This document shows, one piece after another, positions 50,423-61,127 of a stretch of DNA of 64,000 bases. The stretch is taken from the NCBI GenBank assembly GCA_029098505.1, contig JAQXOE010000002.1, positions 1 through 64,000 on the forward strand. Reading direction: 5' to 3'. This stretch comes from Bacteroidales bacterium (GTDB lineage Bacteria; Bacteroidota; Bacteroidia; Bacteroidales; UBA932). The notes beneath the pieces are model-generated. The model was not told where the DNA came from and did no database searches. It saw only the letters and a list, made by a program, of their open reading frames with translations. The translations under genes were made by a program, and so were the position numbers. Position 1 is the stretch's first letter, and each line of letters begins with the position of its first letter.

Positions 50423-51508
50423 GAGAATTTTAGCCACCCTTTCAACTTCTTTAAGCACCCGAAGCAGGTTTCCTCCAGCCACTTTTTCTATATCCTTCCC
50501 GGAATAACCTCGTCTCCTCATCTCTTCCCAAAGAATAGGAAAACAGGAGACATTCTCCAATCCGGAAGGAGGAACGGCTATGCCATCAAAATCACTTCCG
50601 ACACCTACGTAATCAATGCCCGCAATGTCTATCACGTGCTCAATATGGTCAACCACATCAACATACGAAGGACGGTCAAGCTCCAAGAGTCTGTTCTGAA
50701 CATCCACCCAAGCCTTGACCTTTTCTGGATTGCGAGGATCGGCGATGAAATCAGCTTCTATGGCATCAGCCTCATCCTCAAGGCCGCAGGAGTCCAATTT
50801 TGCGCAAAAAGCATCAGAAAGGAAGCGGGGATAAAAATTGACAGCGACCATTCCGCCTTTCGCGGCTATTGCCCTTATCAATTCGTCGGAAAGGTTTCTG
50901 CGATGCGAAGCCATTGCCCTGCAGCAGGAATGGGTCGATACTATCGGTGCCTTTGATAACTCAAGGCAGTCGCGGACAGTATCGTCTGAACAGTGGGCAA
51001 TGTCAATCAACATTCCCAGGCGGTTCATTTCGGCTACGACTTCCCTTCCGAAAGGGCTGAGGCCACCCCATCTGCACTGACCTGCGCAAGAGTCGCAGAT
51101 TTCATTATCAGCATTGTGGGCAAGTGTCATACCGATTACTCCCATTCGATAAAACATCCGTAAAAGGGAAAGTGATTTCTGAATGGGAGCGCCGTTCTCA
51201 AGAGTGATAAGGACAGAGGTCAGACCGCGCCTTTTGTTTTCAAGCAGTTCTTCTGAGTTGAACGCCAGCTCTACCCTACCTTCTGCAGCATCAATCTGGT
51301 CATAGAGCTCAGAAAGCATTTGAAGGACGTATCTAGTTGACTCATCGGGAGTTAGAGCAGGTGAATTAAATAAAGCAAAGAAAGCTGCATCAACTCCACC
51401 TGCTTTCATTTTAGGAAAATCAACCTGGCCCCAGACGTTGTCCTCCATAAAGTTGCGGGCCCGTACCATCTGAGAGGGTGAATCACAATGGGAATCGAAT
51501 ACAAGCAT
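50420..51508 (-). CDS. Membrane dipeptidase (peptidase family M19)
   Basis: VFDSHCDSPSQM, MTLAHNADNEICDSC, LIDIAHCSDDTVRD, VSTHSCCRAM, VGVGSDFDGI. Confidence 0.93.
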   Translation of the reverse strand: MLVFDSHCDSPSQMVRARNFMEDNVWGQVDFPKMKAGGVDAAFFALFNSPALTPDESTRYVLQMLSELYDQIDAAEGRVELAFNSEELLENKRRGLTSVLITLENGAPIQKSLSLLRMFYRMGVIGMTLAHNADNEICDSCAGQCRWGGLSPFGREVVAEMNRLGMLIDIAHCSDDTVRDCLELSKAPIVSTHSCCRAMASHRRNLSDELIRAIAAKGGMVAVNFYPRFLSDAFCAKLDSCGLEDEADAIEADFIADPRNPEKVKAWVDVQNRLLELDRPSYVDVVDHIEHVIDIAGIDYVGVGSDFDGIAVPPSGLENVSCFPILWEEMRRRGYSGKDIEKVAGGNLLRVLKEVERVAKIL

Positions 51509-51510
51509 AC

Positions 51511-52440
51511 TTACTTCTTGCCTTCTCCGTACCTTGATACCGAAGATGTTTTGATATTGACAATGCTGATAACGGGGTCACCGTCATAGACGAGGGAAGA
51601 GCTTCCGCTCATTTCAATGCTGAGTTTCTCAGAAGCTGCCTCGGTGAGTTTGCAAGTGCCTGACAATTTAACCGTTGCATCAGCAGTACGAAAATTGATG
51701 GCGTCAATATTGGCATTGCCCGAGCCATTGACTATGAGTTCACGCGTCTTTCCCTTGATGCAGGTCTTCGAAGATCCTGCCGCCTTAAGCTCTGCGACCA
51801 AAGTCTGTCCTTCCAACTCCAGATCTGCGTTCGATGTTGTGTTGAGCGCAAGATGCTCGCTGCTGTGGCCGATGTACGCAGAAGATGAACCGGAGGCTGT
51901 AATTTCGAGGCTTTCCGCATTGACATCAAACTCTGCCTGGCTCTTGTCAGCGAGATTGATACTGACATTTGTGGCATCAAGCGCAAGCTTTTTCAGGCGA
52001 GATGACTCAAGAAGTGAAATACTGAAATCCTTGCATCTCAGTTCATTCTCAACGTAAAGCGTGGATTTGCCGGCAAGTTTCACTGAACAAAGCGGTTCAG
52101 GAGTGCTTACAACCACATTGAGGACAGGAGCTTCAGCTTTCCTTCCTTTATAAAGTTTCTTTACGTCAGATGGCAAGGATTTCTTGTCTATAGTAATATA
52201 CAGAACATTCTTTTTTACATATGCTTGGATATAATCAGCAAGGACACTGTCAACGGTCAGAGTGGCCGAGTAGTTCCTGCGTGAACTTACCAGCCTGACA
52301 TCAAAATCATAGCTGACATCAATCGCATCAAAAGAAGAGAAATCACGGTTGATTTCTACTACCTGAGCTGATGCTCCAAGTGAAGCAATACATAAAGCAA
52401 CGCTACAGAACAAAACCTTTAAATAATTAAATCTCAACAT
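51511..52440 (-). CDS. GIN-domain (DUF2807-like, putative head auto-transporter adhesin) secreted protein
   Basis: Signal peptide and repetitive beta-solenoid-like Ser/Ala-rich strands (LAGKSTLYVENELRCKDFSISLLESSRLKKL). Confidence 0.75.
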   Translation of the reverse strand: MLRFNYLKVLFCSVALCIASLGASAQVVEINRDFSSFDAIDVSYDFDVRLVSSRRNYSATLTVDSVLADYIQAYVKKNVLYITIDKKSLPSDVKKLYKGRKAEAPVLNVVVSTPEPLCSVKLAGKSTLYVENELRCKDFSISLLESSRLKKLALDATNVSINLADKSQAEFDVNAESLEITASGSSSAYIGHSSEHLALNTTSNADLELEGQTLVAELKAAGSSKTCIKGKTRELIVNGSGNANIDAINFRTADATVKLSGTCKLTEAASEKLSIEMSGSSSLVYDGDPVISIVNIKTSSVSRYGEGKK

Positions 52441-52451
52441 AATATAATAAT

Positions 52452-54377
52452 TTAATCCTCCATTAAACTAGCCCATTCATCCGTCATTGCATCTAAATCG
52501 CGCTTACGCTCCAGATACTCTCGGGTGAGCTCAATAATATCATCATCCGGGCCGGGAGCTGCAAGCAGCTTCTCAATTTCCGCCATTCGGGTCTCCCTTT
52601 TGCCAATCTCACATTCGAGCCAGGAAATCCTGTTCTTGACTTTTCTTGATTCCTTGCTGGAAGCCTTTCTCTCCTGAAAATCCTTCTGAGCCTCGATTTT
52701 CTTCTCATCAGCCTTCGAAGCAGAAGGCTGGGAGTTTCCAAAGCGGCGCTCAAGCTCCTGAAGATTCTCAATCTTGCGTTTCGCCAGAAAATCACTCACG
52801 CTTCCAAGGTGCTCTTTGACTCTTCCGTCCTTGAACTCATACATTTTATCTACAAGCCCATCGAGAAAATCCCTATCGTGTGACACTACAATCAACGTAC
52901 CGTCATACTCTTTCAAAGCTGACTTCAGAATATCCTTGGATTGAATATCCATATGATTCGTAGGTTCGTCAAGAGCGAGAAGATTGTGGCTGGAAAGCAT
53001 AAGTTTAGCCATACCCAGACGGGCCCTTTCTCCACCGCTGAGCACTGAAACCCTTTTGTCAATATCCTCCCCACGGAAAAGGAATGCCCCAAGGATATCG
53101 CGGAGCTTGGTTCTGACATCTCCGACAGCTATTCTGTCAAGGGTACTGAAAACAGTTTCACGCTTGTCAAGTACATCCTCCTGGTTCTGAGCAAAATAAC
53201 CAATATCAACATTATGACCTATCTTCGCCTCTCCTGAGATGGGGTCCAACTCACGCATAATTACACGCATCAAGGTGGTCTTGCCCTCACCGTTCCGTCC
53301 AATCAAAGCTACCTTCTCCCCTCTTTTGATTTCAATCTCGGCATCCCTGAAAACCACTTTCTGAGGATAGCCCACAGTCAGGGCGCTGCCCTTGAAGACC
53401 ACGTCGCCGGAACGTTGTGCAGGAGGAAACTTGACGTGCATCGCCTTCGTGTCAGTCTCGTCAATTTCTATCCTTTCCAGCTTCTCCAAAGCCTTGATCC
53501 TGGACTGGACCTGATTCGACTTGGTCGGCTTGTACCTGAACTTGTTGATGAAGTCTTCTGTCTTCTCTATCATCCTCTGCTGGTTCTCATAGGCCGCAGT
53601 CTGCTGGGCAATACGTTCAGCCCTGAGCTCAACATACTTGCTGTATGGCACCTTGTAGTCCGTCACGTGCCCCAGAGCCACCTCAACCGTGCGGTTGGTA
53701 ACATTGTCCAGAAACTTCCTGTCGTGGGACACCAGCATCAGCGAGCCGCGATAATTCTTCAGATAATCCTCAAGCCATTCAATTGACTCAATGTCAAGGT
53801 GGTTCGTAGGCTCATCGAGAAGCAGCACATCAGGTGATCCAAGCAGTATCTTGGCCAATTCGATACGCATATTCCAGCCCTGGCTGAAGGTCTCAGTCTT
53901 CCTGAACAGCTCTTCATCCTTGAAACCCAAACCAAGCAGGGTCCTCTGCGCCCTGACCTCAGGCGGCTCATTGTGACTGATGGCAAGATGGTCGTTCAAA
54001 TCATTCAGTCTCGTAATGAGATTGAGATAGGAAGCGGATTCATAGTCGGTTCTCTCGGAGAGCTGAACGGTAATCTCCCCTATCTCCTTCTCCATTGCCT
54101 TAAAGGCATCAAAAGCGGTCATAGCCTCCTCGAGGACGGTCCTGCCTTTATTATGCTGCATAATCTGAGGCAGATACCCTATGGTAACGTGCTGGGGCTT
54201 GTCGATAGTCCCTGAGCTAGGGCTCTGCTCCCCGCATAGCAATTTCAATATCGTGGACTTTCCTGCGCCGTTCTTTCCGACAAGGCCAATCTTGTCGCTT
54301 TCGCTGACGTGAAAGCTGATTCTGTCAAGCAAGGTCCAGTTGCCATAAGCAACGGTCAAGTCATTGATTGATATCAT
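52452..54377 (-). CDS. ABC-F family ATP-binding protein
   Basis: Two ABC cassettes (GLVGKNGAGKSTILKLL, ALIGRNGEGKTTLM), ABC-F linker and two LLLDEPTNHLD/LALDEPTNHMD motifs. Confidence 0.93.
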   Translation of the reverse strand: MISINDLTVAYGNWTLLDRISFHVSESDKIGLVGKNGAGKSTILKLLCGEQSPSSGTIDKPQHVTIGYLPQIMQHNKGRTVLEEAMTAFDAFKAMEKEIGEITVQLSERTDYESASYLNLITRLNDLNDHLAISHNEPPEVRAQRTLLGLGFKDEELFRKTETFSQGWNMRIELAKILLGSPDVLLLDEPTNHLDIESIEWLEDYLKNYRGSLMLVSHDRKFLDNVTNRTVEVALGHVTDYKVPYSKYVELRAERIAQQTAAYENQQRMIEKTEDFINKFRYKPTKSNQVQSRIKALEKLERIEIDETDTKAMHVKFPPAQRSGDVVFKGSALTVGYPQKVVFRDAEIEIKRGEKVALIGRNGEGKTTLMRVIMRELDPISGEAKIGHNVDIGYFAQNQEDVLDKRETVFSTLDRIAVGDVRTKLRDILGAFLFRGEDIDKRVSVLSGGERARLGMAKLMLSSHNLLALDEPTNHMDIQSKDILKSALKEYDGTLIVVSHDRDFLDGLVDKMYEFKDGRVKEHLGSVSDFLAKRKIENLQELERRFGNSQPSASKADEKKIEAQKDFQERKASSKESRKVKNRISWLECEIGKRETRMAEIEKLLAAPGPDDDIIELTREYLERKRDLDAMTDEWASLMED

Positions 54378-55150
54378 TTCTCTTCAATTGATGAAGTATT
54401 GTTTTTCCTGCATAGCAGGATGCTGAATTCATACAAAAGGTACAGAGGGACTGACAGAACAAACATTGACACGGGATCGGACGGAGTGATGAGGGCCGAC
54501 AATATCAGTATAACCATAAAGGCGTGACGTCTGTATTTGCGCAGACTCTCTCTTCCGACCATCCCGAGTCGTGACAATGCCATTATGACGGTAGGAAATT
54601 CGAAAACCAGGCCGATGAGCAGCACCATCGAGGTAAAAAGACTGATGTAACTGCTCAAGGAGATGGTATTGCTGACTGCATCGCTCACCTGATAGCCCAT
54701 AAAGAAATTAAGGCACACGGGAAGGACGAAGCAATATCCCACGACAACACCCAGATAAAAGAGCACCGAACCCAGTTTGAAGGCATTTCCTATCGCCTTA
54801 CGCTCATTGTCATACAAAGCCGGGGCAATGAAACTCCAGATTTGCCAGACAATGAACGGAAACGCAGCCACGAAACCGAGGGCGACTGCCATCTTCAAAT
54901 GAATGAAGAATTGTGCTGTAACGTCGATATTTATTAGTTCCATATCGACCTGCAGGCCCGTCCACCTGTAAAGGAAGAAATCCGGACGTGTAGGACTCAG
55001 GACAATACCGTCGAAAAGCGGACCCTTGAAAATAAATCCGATCAAACTGAAAATGCCCACTGCGGCCAGGGATCGGAGCACACAAAACCTGAGCTCCTCA
55101 AGATGGTCCCAGAAGGACATTTCAGATACTTTAGTCTTTTTCTCTGTCAA
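54374..55150 (-). CDS. tatC: Sec-independent protein translocase TatC
   Basis: MSFWDHLEELRFCVLRSL, FIAPALYDNERK, GLVFEFPTVI, LILSALITPSDPVSMFVLSVPLYLLYEFSI. Confidence 0.95.
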   Translation of the reverse strand: MTEKKTKVSEMSFWDHLEELRFCVLRSLAAVGIFSLIGFIFKGPLFDGIVLSPTRPDFFLYRWTGLQVDMELINIDVTAQFFIHLKMAVALGFVAAFPFIVWQIWSFIAPALYDNERKAIGNAFKLGSVLFYLGVVVGYCFVLPVCLNFFMGYQVSDAVSNTISLSSYISLFTSMVLLIGLVFEFPTVIMALSRLGMVGRESLRKYRRHAFMVILILSALITPSDPVSMFVLSVPLYLLYEFSILLCRKNNTSSIEEK

Positions 55151-55156
55151 AGCCCG

Positions 55157-55354
55157 TCAATCTTTCTTCGACTCGTCGCGGTCAACATCCTTGACCTCGT
55201 TCTCAATCTCCTTGACGCCTTTCTTGAAACTCTTGACGCCCTTGCCAATGCCTTCCATTAGCTCGGGAATTTTCTTGCCTCCGAAGAGAAGCAGGAAGAT
55301 CGCTACAATGGCAATCAGTTCCCAGGTACCGATGAATAGAGGTTGAATCAACAT
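55157..55354 (-). CDS. tatA: Sec-independent translocase TatA/E
   Basis: 65 aa; [38 protein letters not shown]. Confidence 0.95.
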   Translation of the reverse strand: MLIQPLFIGTWELIAIVAIFLLLFGGKKIPELMEGIGKGVKSFKKGVKEIENEVKDVDRDESKKD

Positions 55355-55355
55355 A

Positions 55356-55390
55356 TAACAAAAATGTTAAAATATATAACAACAGTGTTT
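55356..55390. repeat. Tandem-palindrome element, copy 6 (TAACAAAAATGTTA-aaatata-TAACAACAGTGTTT)
   Basis: Both cores perfect, 21-bp spacing; fills the valS-tatA gap exactly. Confidence 0.8.
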
Positions 55391-58074
55391 TACTTATTAT
55401 TCCTCAGAGCATTGAGCTGATTCTCATAACTTTCGATTCGAGAAAGGGCATCAGCCTCCTTCTTGCGTTCTACAGCTATCACCTTCTCCGGAGCATGCGC
55501 CACGAAGGACTCGTTCGAGAGCTTCTTTCTCACTCCTTCGAGGAATTTTCTCTGATGGTCAAGCTCTGCCTGCAGTTTGGCTATCTCCTCTTCGACATTC
55601 ACCAGACCGGTAAGAGGCACGAACATCTCGACTGTTCCCACAATGAACGAAGCACCCGCAACATCACCGAAATCCTCGACGAATTCAATTGATGAAGTAT
55701 TGGCAAGCTTCTCTACGACAGGCATCAGTTCCTTAGGGAAGGCACCCTTGACGCGGAGGTCGAGAGCCTCCTTCGGTGAAAGGTTCTTCTGCTGGCGTAT
55801 GCCTCTGATATTGTTGACCGCTCCCTGGGCAATTTCAAAATCCTTGAGCAGATCTGTCGATGCGAGTTTTCCTGAAGGAGTGCTCTGGAACATAATGGTT
55901 TCTCCATCCTTACGCTCCTCAAGATTATGCCAGAGTTCCTCTGTGATAAACGGCATAAAAGGATGAAGGAGACGAAGAAGACTGTCGAAGAACCTTACGG
56001 TAGCCGCAAAGGTAGCCTTGTCAATACCGGCGCCATACGCAGGCTTCACGATTTCCAGATACCAAGAGCAGAAATCATCCCAGAAAAGCTTGTATACGGA
56101 CATCAGGGCCTCTGAAATCCTGAACTTTCCGAAAGCGTCATTTATCTCGGCAGACACGGAAGCGAGTCTGTCAGAGAACCATCTCACAGCCTGTTTCGAA
56201 GCTTCAGGCTGAACTACTGAATCATCAGTACTCCAACCAGTTACAAGTCTGAATGCGTTCCAAATCTTATTGCAGAAATTGCGTCCCTGCTCGCAGAGCG
56301 AGTCATCGAAAAGAATATCGTTTCCAGCAGGAGCAGAGAGCATAATGCCCATACGGACACCGTCGGCGCCATATCTGGCGATAAGGTCGAGAGGGTCAGG
56401 CGAATTACCAAGGGACTTGGACATCTTCCTGCCGAGCTTGTCTCGCACGATACCCGTGAAGTAAACGTGCTTGAAAGGCATTGTGCCCTTGTACTCATAT
56501 CCCGCCATAATCATTCTGGCCACCCAGAAGAAGATGATATCCGGAGCGGTTACGAGGTCGGAAGTAGGATAATAGTAGTTGATTTCCTTGTTGTCAGGAT
56601 TCTCAATACCGTCAAACAGGGAAATCGGCCAGAGCCAGCTTGAGAACCAGGTATCCAGAGCGCCTTCATCCTGAATAAGGTCATCGATTCCGATATTCTC
56701 ATATCCCTCAATCCGGCGAGCCTTCTCCAGCGCCTCTTCAGCGGTAGGAGCAACCACGTACTTGCGGTTCTCATCCTTTACGCCCTCCTGACCCGGAAGG
56801 AAGTATGCCGGAATCCTGTGTCCCCACCAGAGCTGACGAGAAATGCACCAGTCCTTGACGTTTGTGAGCCAATTGTTATAGGTATTCCTGTACTTCGGAG
56901 GGAAGAACTGTATCTCGTCATTCATTACCGGCGGCAATGCGATGTCAGCAAAGTGCTGCATCCTGATGAACCACTGCAGCGAAAGCCTCGGCTCAATAGG
57001 AACGTTGGTGCGCTCTGAATATCCCACCTTATTGTCATAATCCTCCACCTTCTCGACCAGGCCCGCAGCCTCGAGATCCGCGGCAATCTTCCTGCGGCAG
57101 TCAAAGCGGTCCATACCCTGGTAAGGACGGCAGTTCTCCTGAATCTTCTCCTCGAGACAGGTAATGTCCACGTGAGCGTCAGGAGTGAAGATGTCGTATG
57201 CAGGAAGATTGTGGGTCTGTCCGAGCATATAGTCATTTGCATCGTGCGCTGGAGTCACCTTGAGGCAACCGGTACCGAAGCCAATCTCCACGTACCTGTC
57301 CTCGATGACAGGAATCTCACGACCAACTATCGGTACGATAAGATGCTTGCCCTTGAGCCACTGGTTCTTCTCCTCCTTTGGATTGATGCAGACTGCGACG
57401 TCACCGAAAATGGTCTCAGGACGGGTCGTAGCCACTACGGCATACTTGCCCGGCTCTTCAGCCACCATATATTTAAGGTAATAGAACTTGCTGTGTTCAT
57501 CGTGATAGATGACCTCCTCGTCCGAAAGCGCAGTCTGACGCTCAGGATCCCAGTTGACCATACGCAAGCCTCTGTATATCAAGCCCTTGTCATACAGATC
57601 GCAAAAAACTTTGATAACAGCCTTGCTGCGGGTCTCATCCATTGTGAACGAGGTTCTGTCCCAATCGCAGGAACATCCGAGCTTTCTTAGCTGCTTGAGA
57701 ATGATACCACCGTGCTCGTCAGTCCAAGCCCAAGCATGCTTGAGGAACTCCTCACGGCTCAAGTCACTTTTCTTTATGCCCTGTTCTGCCAGTCTCTTGA
57801 TGACCTTGGCTTCAGTGGCAATCGACGCATGGTCGGTACCCGGTACCCAGCACGCGTTCTTTCCCTCCATTCTGGCGCGGCGCACCAGAATATCCTGGAT
57901 GGTCTCATTGAGCACGTGGCCCATATGAAGCACACCGGTAACATTCGGTGGTGGAATTACAATAGTATAGGGTTCCCTTTCATCCGGTTCAGAATGAAAG
58001 AACTTATTATCCTGCCAATAGGCATACCATTTATCCTCTACTTCAGAAGGATTGTATTTAGCCGACAATTCCAT
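55390..58074 (-). CDS. valS: Valine--tRNA ligase
   Basis: [13 protein letters not shown] (HIGH-type), [18 protein letters not shown] (KMSKS). Start chosen at [17 protein letters not shown]. Confidence 0.97.
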   Translation of the reverse strand: MELSAKYNPSEVEDKWYAYWQDNKFFHSEPDEREPYTIVIPPPNVTGVLHMGHVLNETIQDILVRRARMEGKNACWVPGTDHASIATEAKVIKRLAEQGIKKSDLSREEFLKHAWAWTDEHGGIILKQLRKLGCSCDWDRTSFTMDETRSKAVIKVFCDLYDKGLIYRGLRMVNWDPERQTALSDEEVIYHDEHSKFYYLKYMVAEEPGKYAVVATTRPETIFGDVAVCINPKEEKNQWLKGKHLIVPIVGREIPVIEDRYVEIGFGTGCLKVTPAHDANDYMLGQTHNLPAYDIFTPDAHVDITCLEEKIQENCRPYQGMDRFDCRRKIAADLEAAGLVEKVEDYDNKVGYSERTNVPIEPRLSLQWFIRMQHFADIALPPVMNDEIQFFPPKYRNTYNNWLTNVKDWCISRQLWWGHRIPAYFLPGQEGVKDENRKYVVAPTAEEALEKARRIEGYENIGIDDLIQDEGALDTWFSSWLWPISLFDGIENPDNKEINYYYPTSDLVTAPDIIFFWVARMIMAGYEYKGTMPFKHVYFTGIVRDKLGRKMSKSLGNSPDPLDLIARYGADGVRMGIMLSAPAGNDILFDDSLCEQGRNFCNKIWNAFRLVTGWSTDDSVVQPEASKQAVRWFSDRLASVSAEINDAFGKFRISEALMSVYKLFWDDFCSWYLEIVKPAYGAGIDKATFAATVRFFDSLLRLLHPFMPFITEELWHNLEERKDGETIMFQSTPSGKLASTDLLKDFEIAQGAVNNIRGIRQQKNLSPKEALDLRVKGAFPKELMPVVEKLANTSSIEFVEDFGDVAGASFIVGTVEMFVPLTGLVNVEEEIAKLQAELDHQRKFLEGVRKKLSNESFVAHAPEKVIAVERKKEADALSRIESYENQLNALRNNK

Positions 58075-58158
58075 TATATATTGATTAATTATATTTTCGC
58101 ACAATCGTACAAAGATAGGATTTTTTAAGTTATTTTTGTAGAAATAATAAATACAATT

Positions 58159-58485
58159 ATGGATAATAAAGAACCTAAGCAGCTCAGCATAGAACTGAAG
58201 CCGGAAACCGCTACAGGAAAGTATTCAAATCTCGCCATCATTTCACATTCCCACTCGGAATTCGTACTTGATTTTGCAGCGATGCTGCCAGGTCTCCAGA
58301 AGCCGGAAATCATAAGCAGAATCGTAATGAATCCTGAACACGCCAAAAGGCTTCTGAGCGCTCTGATTGACAATGTGAACAAGTATGAGAATCAGTTCGG
58401 GCCGATATCCACAGCTGAGCCTCAGCAGCCTAAAGGCACAATCAACCTCAACGACCTGATGAATAACGGAGGCACCAGATCTTAA
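58159..58485 (+). CDS. DUF3467 domain protein
   Basis: 108 aa; [47 protein letters not shown]. Confidence 0.85.
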   Translation: MDNKEPKQLSIELKPETATGKYSNLAIISHSHSEFVLDFAAMLPGLQKPEIISRIVMNPEHAKRLLSALIDNVNKYENQFGPISTAEPQQPKGTINLNDLMNNGGTRS

Positions 58486-59018
58486 TGATGGACTTAGACA
58501 AACTCAAGAAAATCAAGGCAATAGCCTTCGATATAGATGGCGTAATGACTGATGGAGGCATACTTGCCACTTCTGACGGCGACCTTCTGAGGATTTTCGA
58601 TGCCAAGGACTCTTTTGGAGTAAGGATGGCGAAACTCAACGGTCTTATTACCTGTGTCATCACGGGTGGAGCCTCGGACAGCATCAAGAAGAGATTCGAA
58701 TATTGTGGTGTGGACGAAGAGGATGTTTACCTTCACTCCAGAATCAAAATGGAGGAATTCGACGATTTCTGTTCAAGACACTCGCTCTCATACGACGAAG
58801 TAATGTATTTCGGTGACGATTTGCCTGACATCGACGTATTGAAAGCCTGCGGAATAGGAGTCGCTCCTGCAGATGCAGTAGCCGAGGTAAAGGAAGCGGC
58901 AGACTATGTTTCACCTTTCAACGGCGGGCACGGCTGTGTTAGAAATGCGATTGAAGCTGTAATGAAGGCACAGGGCATCTGGAAACTTGATAATGCTCTT
59001 TACAAAAAACTCTTCTGA
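58485..59018 (+). CDS. kdsC: KdsC-like HAD phosphatase (KDO-8-P phosphatase family)
   Basis: AIAFDIDGVMTDGGI, VITGGASDSIKKR, YFGDDLPDIDVLKACGIGVAPADA. Confidence 0.88.
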   Translation: MMDLDKLKKIKAIAFDIDGVMTDGGILATSDGDLLRIFDAKDSFGVRMAKLNGLITCVITGGASDSIKKRFEYCGVDEEDVYLHSRIKMEEFDDFCSRHSLSYDEVMYFGDDLPDIDVLKACGIGVAPADAVAEVKEAADYVSPFNGGHGCVRNAIEAVMKAQGIWKLDNALYKKLF

Positions 59019-59020
59019 AG

Positions 59021-59635
59021 ATGGATTTGAAAGGCAAGAGGATCATTTTAGCTAGCGGCTCTCCAAGAAGGCGAGAGTTACTTGCCGGCTTAGATATTGA
59101 TTTCGAGATTGATACACGTAATAATTTCGAGGAAAAGTATAACCCTGGAACGCCTCATTCCCAGGTTCCCGCCCTTATGTCCGAAGGCAAATCAAAGGGC
59201 TTCCACAGGGATCTGGAGGAAGATGAGATACTGATTACATCCGACACTATGGTTCTTTGCCTGTCAGAAGGGGATGGCAGTATGGAACAGTCTCCTATAC
59301 TCGGCAAGCCCCACGGTCACGAAGATGCGGAGAGAATGCTGCGCCTGCTTTCAGGCAGAAACCACGAGGTCATTACATCTGTCACTATAAGGGACAAGCA
59401 CAGAATGCTGACCGAATCAGACAGCACCATCGTCAGCTTCAAAGAACTCAGCGACGAAGAAATAGATTACTACATTGAGCATTTCAAACCATATGATAAG
59501 GCAGGTGCATACGGCATCCAGGAATGGATAGGCTACATAGGCATTACCGGCATCAAAGGGTCCTACTTCAACGTAATGGGCTTCCCTACCCACCTTGTTT
59601 ACAGAATGCTCCAGGAATTCATTAAAAATTTATGA
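59021..59635 (+). CDS. maf: Maf-like nucleoside triphosphate pyrophosphatase
   Basis: ILASGSPRRRELLAGL, SDTMV, GAYGIQEWIGYIGITGIKGSYFNVMGFP. Confidence 0.93.
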   Translation: MDLKGKRIILASGSPRRRELLAGLDIDFEIDTRNNFEEKYNPGTPHSQVPALMSEGKSKGFHRDLEEDEILITSDTMVLCLSEGDGSMEQSPILGKPHGHEDAERMLRLLSGRNHEVITSVTIRDKHRMLTESDSTIVSFKELSDEEIDYYIEHFKPYDKAGAYGIQEWIGYIGITGIKGSYFNVMGFPTHLVYRMLQEFIKNL

Positions 59636-60945
59636 AACGTATATTAACACTGCTATTCCTGCTAATCTCCATACTTGGCGTTCAGGCCCAGACCAGGATT
59701 GAGATCAGTTGCGACGAAGGCATAGACCTTATGTCTATAGTCTGGCGCTTGGCAGGCGCCAGGGAATACAACAATTGTCAAATATCGGGACTTAACGAAA
59801 GCGTTGACGCCCATTTCGAGGCATACGTCACCCATCCGGCAGTCCTCTTGGCAAAAGAGTATCATAAAAAAGGTGTTGGATATGATGCAGTCGCCAGCTA
59901 CGGCTCGCTGCTTGAGATAAACTCCGAGGGCTTGCCTGAATTCGACAAAGAGCTTGAATGCAAGCTTGACAACAGATGGTCGAGAGTCAGACGGAAGAAG
60001 ATGCTCAAGGCGCTGGAGGGCTTCTGTGCCGAAACCGCTTTCCACGAATGGTATGTTTCGACCGAAGACATCAGGCTGGAAGCAATGAGGACTTACATCA
60101 AATTAGGTGATGCCATTGACACTGAATGGTATACAAAATGGTTCAACCATTCGGACAGCCCTTCATTCAGAATCATAGCCTGCCCTTTGGCCGGACAGAA
60201 CAATTACGGACTCAGCGTAAATAAAAGAAAGGGCGGAGTAGTTCTGTGCCCCGTTTTAGGAAGTCCGTCCCTGGACATATTGATTCACGAATTCTGTCAT
60301 CCTTATTGCAATCCTCTGATTGACAGAATCTTCAATGATATTGCCTCAAGCGCAGAAGCATATTTCAAGGCTAATGCAAGCATACTCAAGCAACAAGCTT
60401 ACAATAATGCCAGAATAATGATGTATGAAACTTTGGTAAGAGCCTCAGTCATAGAATACATTTCCGTCCATTACCCTCAAGTCGACATCAGCGAGTTGAT
60501 TGATGAGGAAACGGACAAGGGTTTTATGCTAGTAGGGAGACTTGTAGCTGTTCTGAATGAAGCCTGGACAGAAAAGGACCTGATATCAGCCGTCAACAGC
60601 TATCCGCTCAAGAGTTATCTTGCCGACAAAGAAGCTGCTGACAGGCTCAAAGTACAGTACACTTGCAACTTAAGCTCCGGAGCCGATGACATTCCTGCCG
60701 GGGAATTCACTTTCACAATGATTTTCGACAGGCCGATGAGCGAATCAGCTTCGATCAAAATGTCGGATCTTGAATTTCCGGAGCATGCAGGAGTCGAGTG
60801 GAGCGAAGACCATAGAAAATTTTCCATCCATTTTATACTGGAGTCAGGCACGGAGTACGGGTTCATCATCCAGGGCAATGGTTTCATCGCCCAGGACGGA
60901 ACAAAGTCTGTCGATTCAGAAATCAGATTCAAGACTGCCAAATAG
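59632..60945 (+). CDS. Secreted DUF4932-like protein with HExxH-like motif and C-terminal Ig-like domain
   Basis: Signal peptide; ILIHEFCHPYCNP; C-terminal EFTFTMIFDRPMSESASIKM... Confidence 0.65.
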   Translation: MKRILTLLFLLISILGVQAQTRIEISCDEGIDLMSIVWRLAGAREYNNCQISGLNESVDAHFEAYVTHPAVLLAKEYHKKGVGYDAVASYGSLLEINSEGLPEFDKELECKLDNRWSRVRRKKMLKALEGFCAETAFHEWYVSTEDIRLEAMRTYIKLGDAIDTEWYTKWFNHSDSPSFRIIACPLAGQNNYGLSVNKRKGGVVLCPVLGSPSLDILIHEFCHPYCNPLIDRIFNDIASSAEAYFKANASILKQQAYNNARIMMYETLVRASVIEYISVHYPQVDISELIDEETDKGFMLVGRLVAVLNEAWTEKDLISAVNSYPLKSYLADKEAADRLKVQYTCNLSSGADDIPAGEFTFTMIFDRPMSESASIKMSDLEFPEHAGVEWSEDHRKFSIHFILESGTEYGFIIQGNGFIAQDGTKSVDSEIRFKTAK

Positions 60946-60973
60946 GGCAATTGCGCCGCGTCGACAACTCTTC

Positions 60974-61001
60974 TTTGTACCTGCCTTAGTGCAGGTACAA
61001 A
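60974..61001. repeat. Inverted repeat next to the candidate sRNA terminator
   Basis: TTTGTACCTGC-cttagt-GCAGGTACAAA perfect 11-bp stem. Confidence 0.7.
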
Positions 61002-61121
61002 AAAAAATGAGTCGTCGACGCTCACGCGTGGACCACTCATACTAACCACATAATTAATAACACTAAAACTAATAACCAATAGGCTGAGTCAAACTGAACG
61101 GTTTGAATTAGAACCTCAACC
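61000..61121 (-). ncRNA. Candidate orphan small RNA (~120 nt)
   Basis: Consensus promoter (61128-61158) and intrinsic terminator (61007-61040 plus 9 U) on the same strand; no tRNA, rRNA or sustained ORF between them. Also contains a TCAAAC-CGTTCA-GTTTGA hairpin. Confidence 0.6.
61007..61040 (-). terminator. Strong intrinsic terminator of the candidate sRNA
   Basis: ATGAGTGGTCCACGC-GTGA-GCGTCGACGACTCAT (13/15 paired) followed by TTTTTTTTT. Confidence 0.75.
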
Positions 61122-61127
61122 CGGATA

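Noticed and set aside
60615-61079. 154-aa minus-strand ORF spanning the sRNA terminator and antisense to DUF4932
   Set aside because: It reads through a strong intrinsic terminator and then runs antisense to a convincing CDS; the noncoding interpretation fits better.
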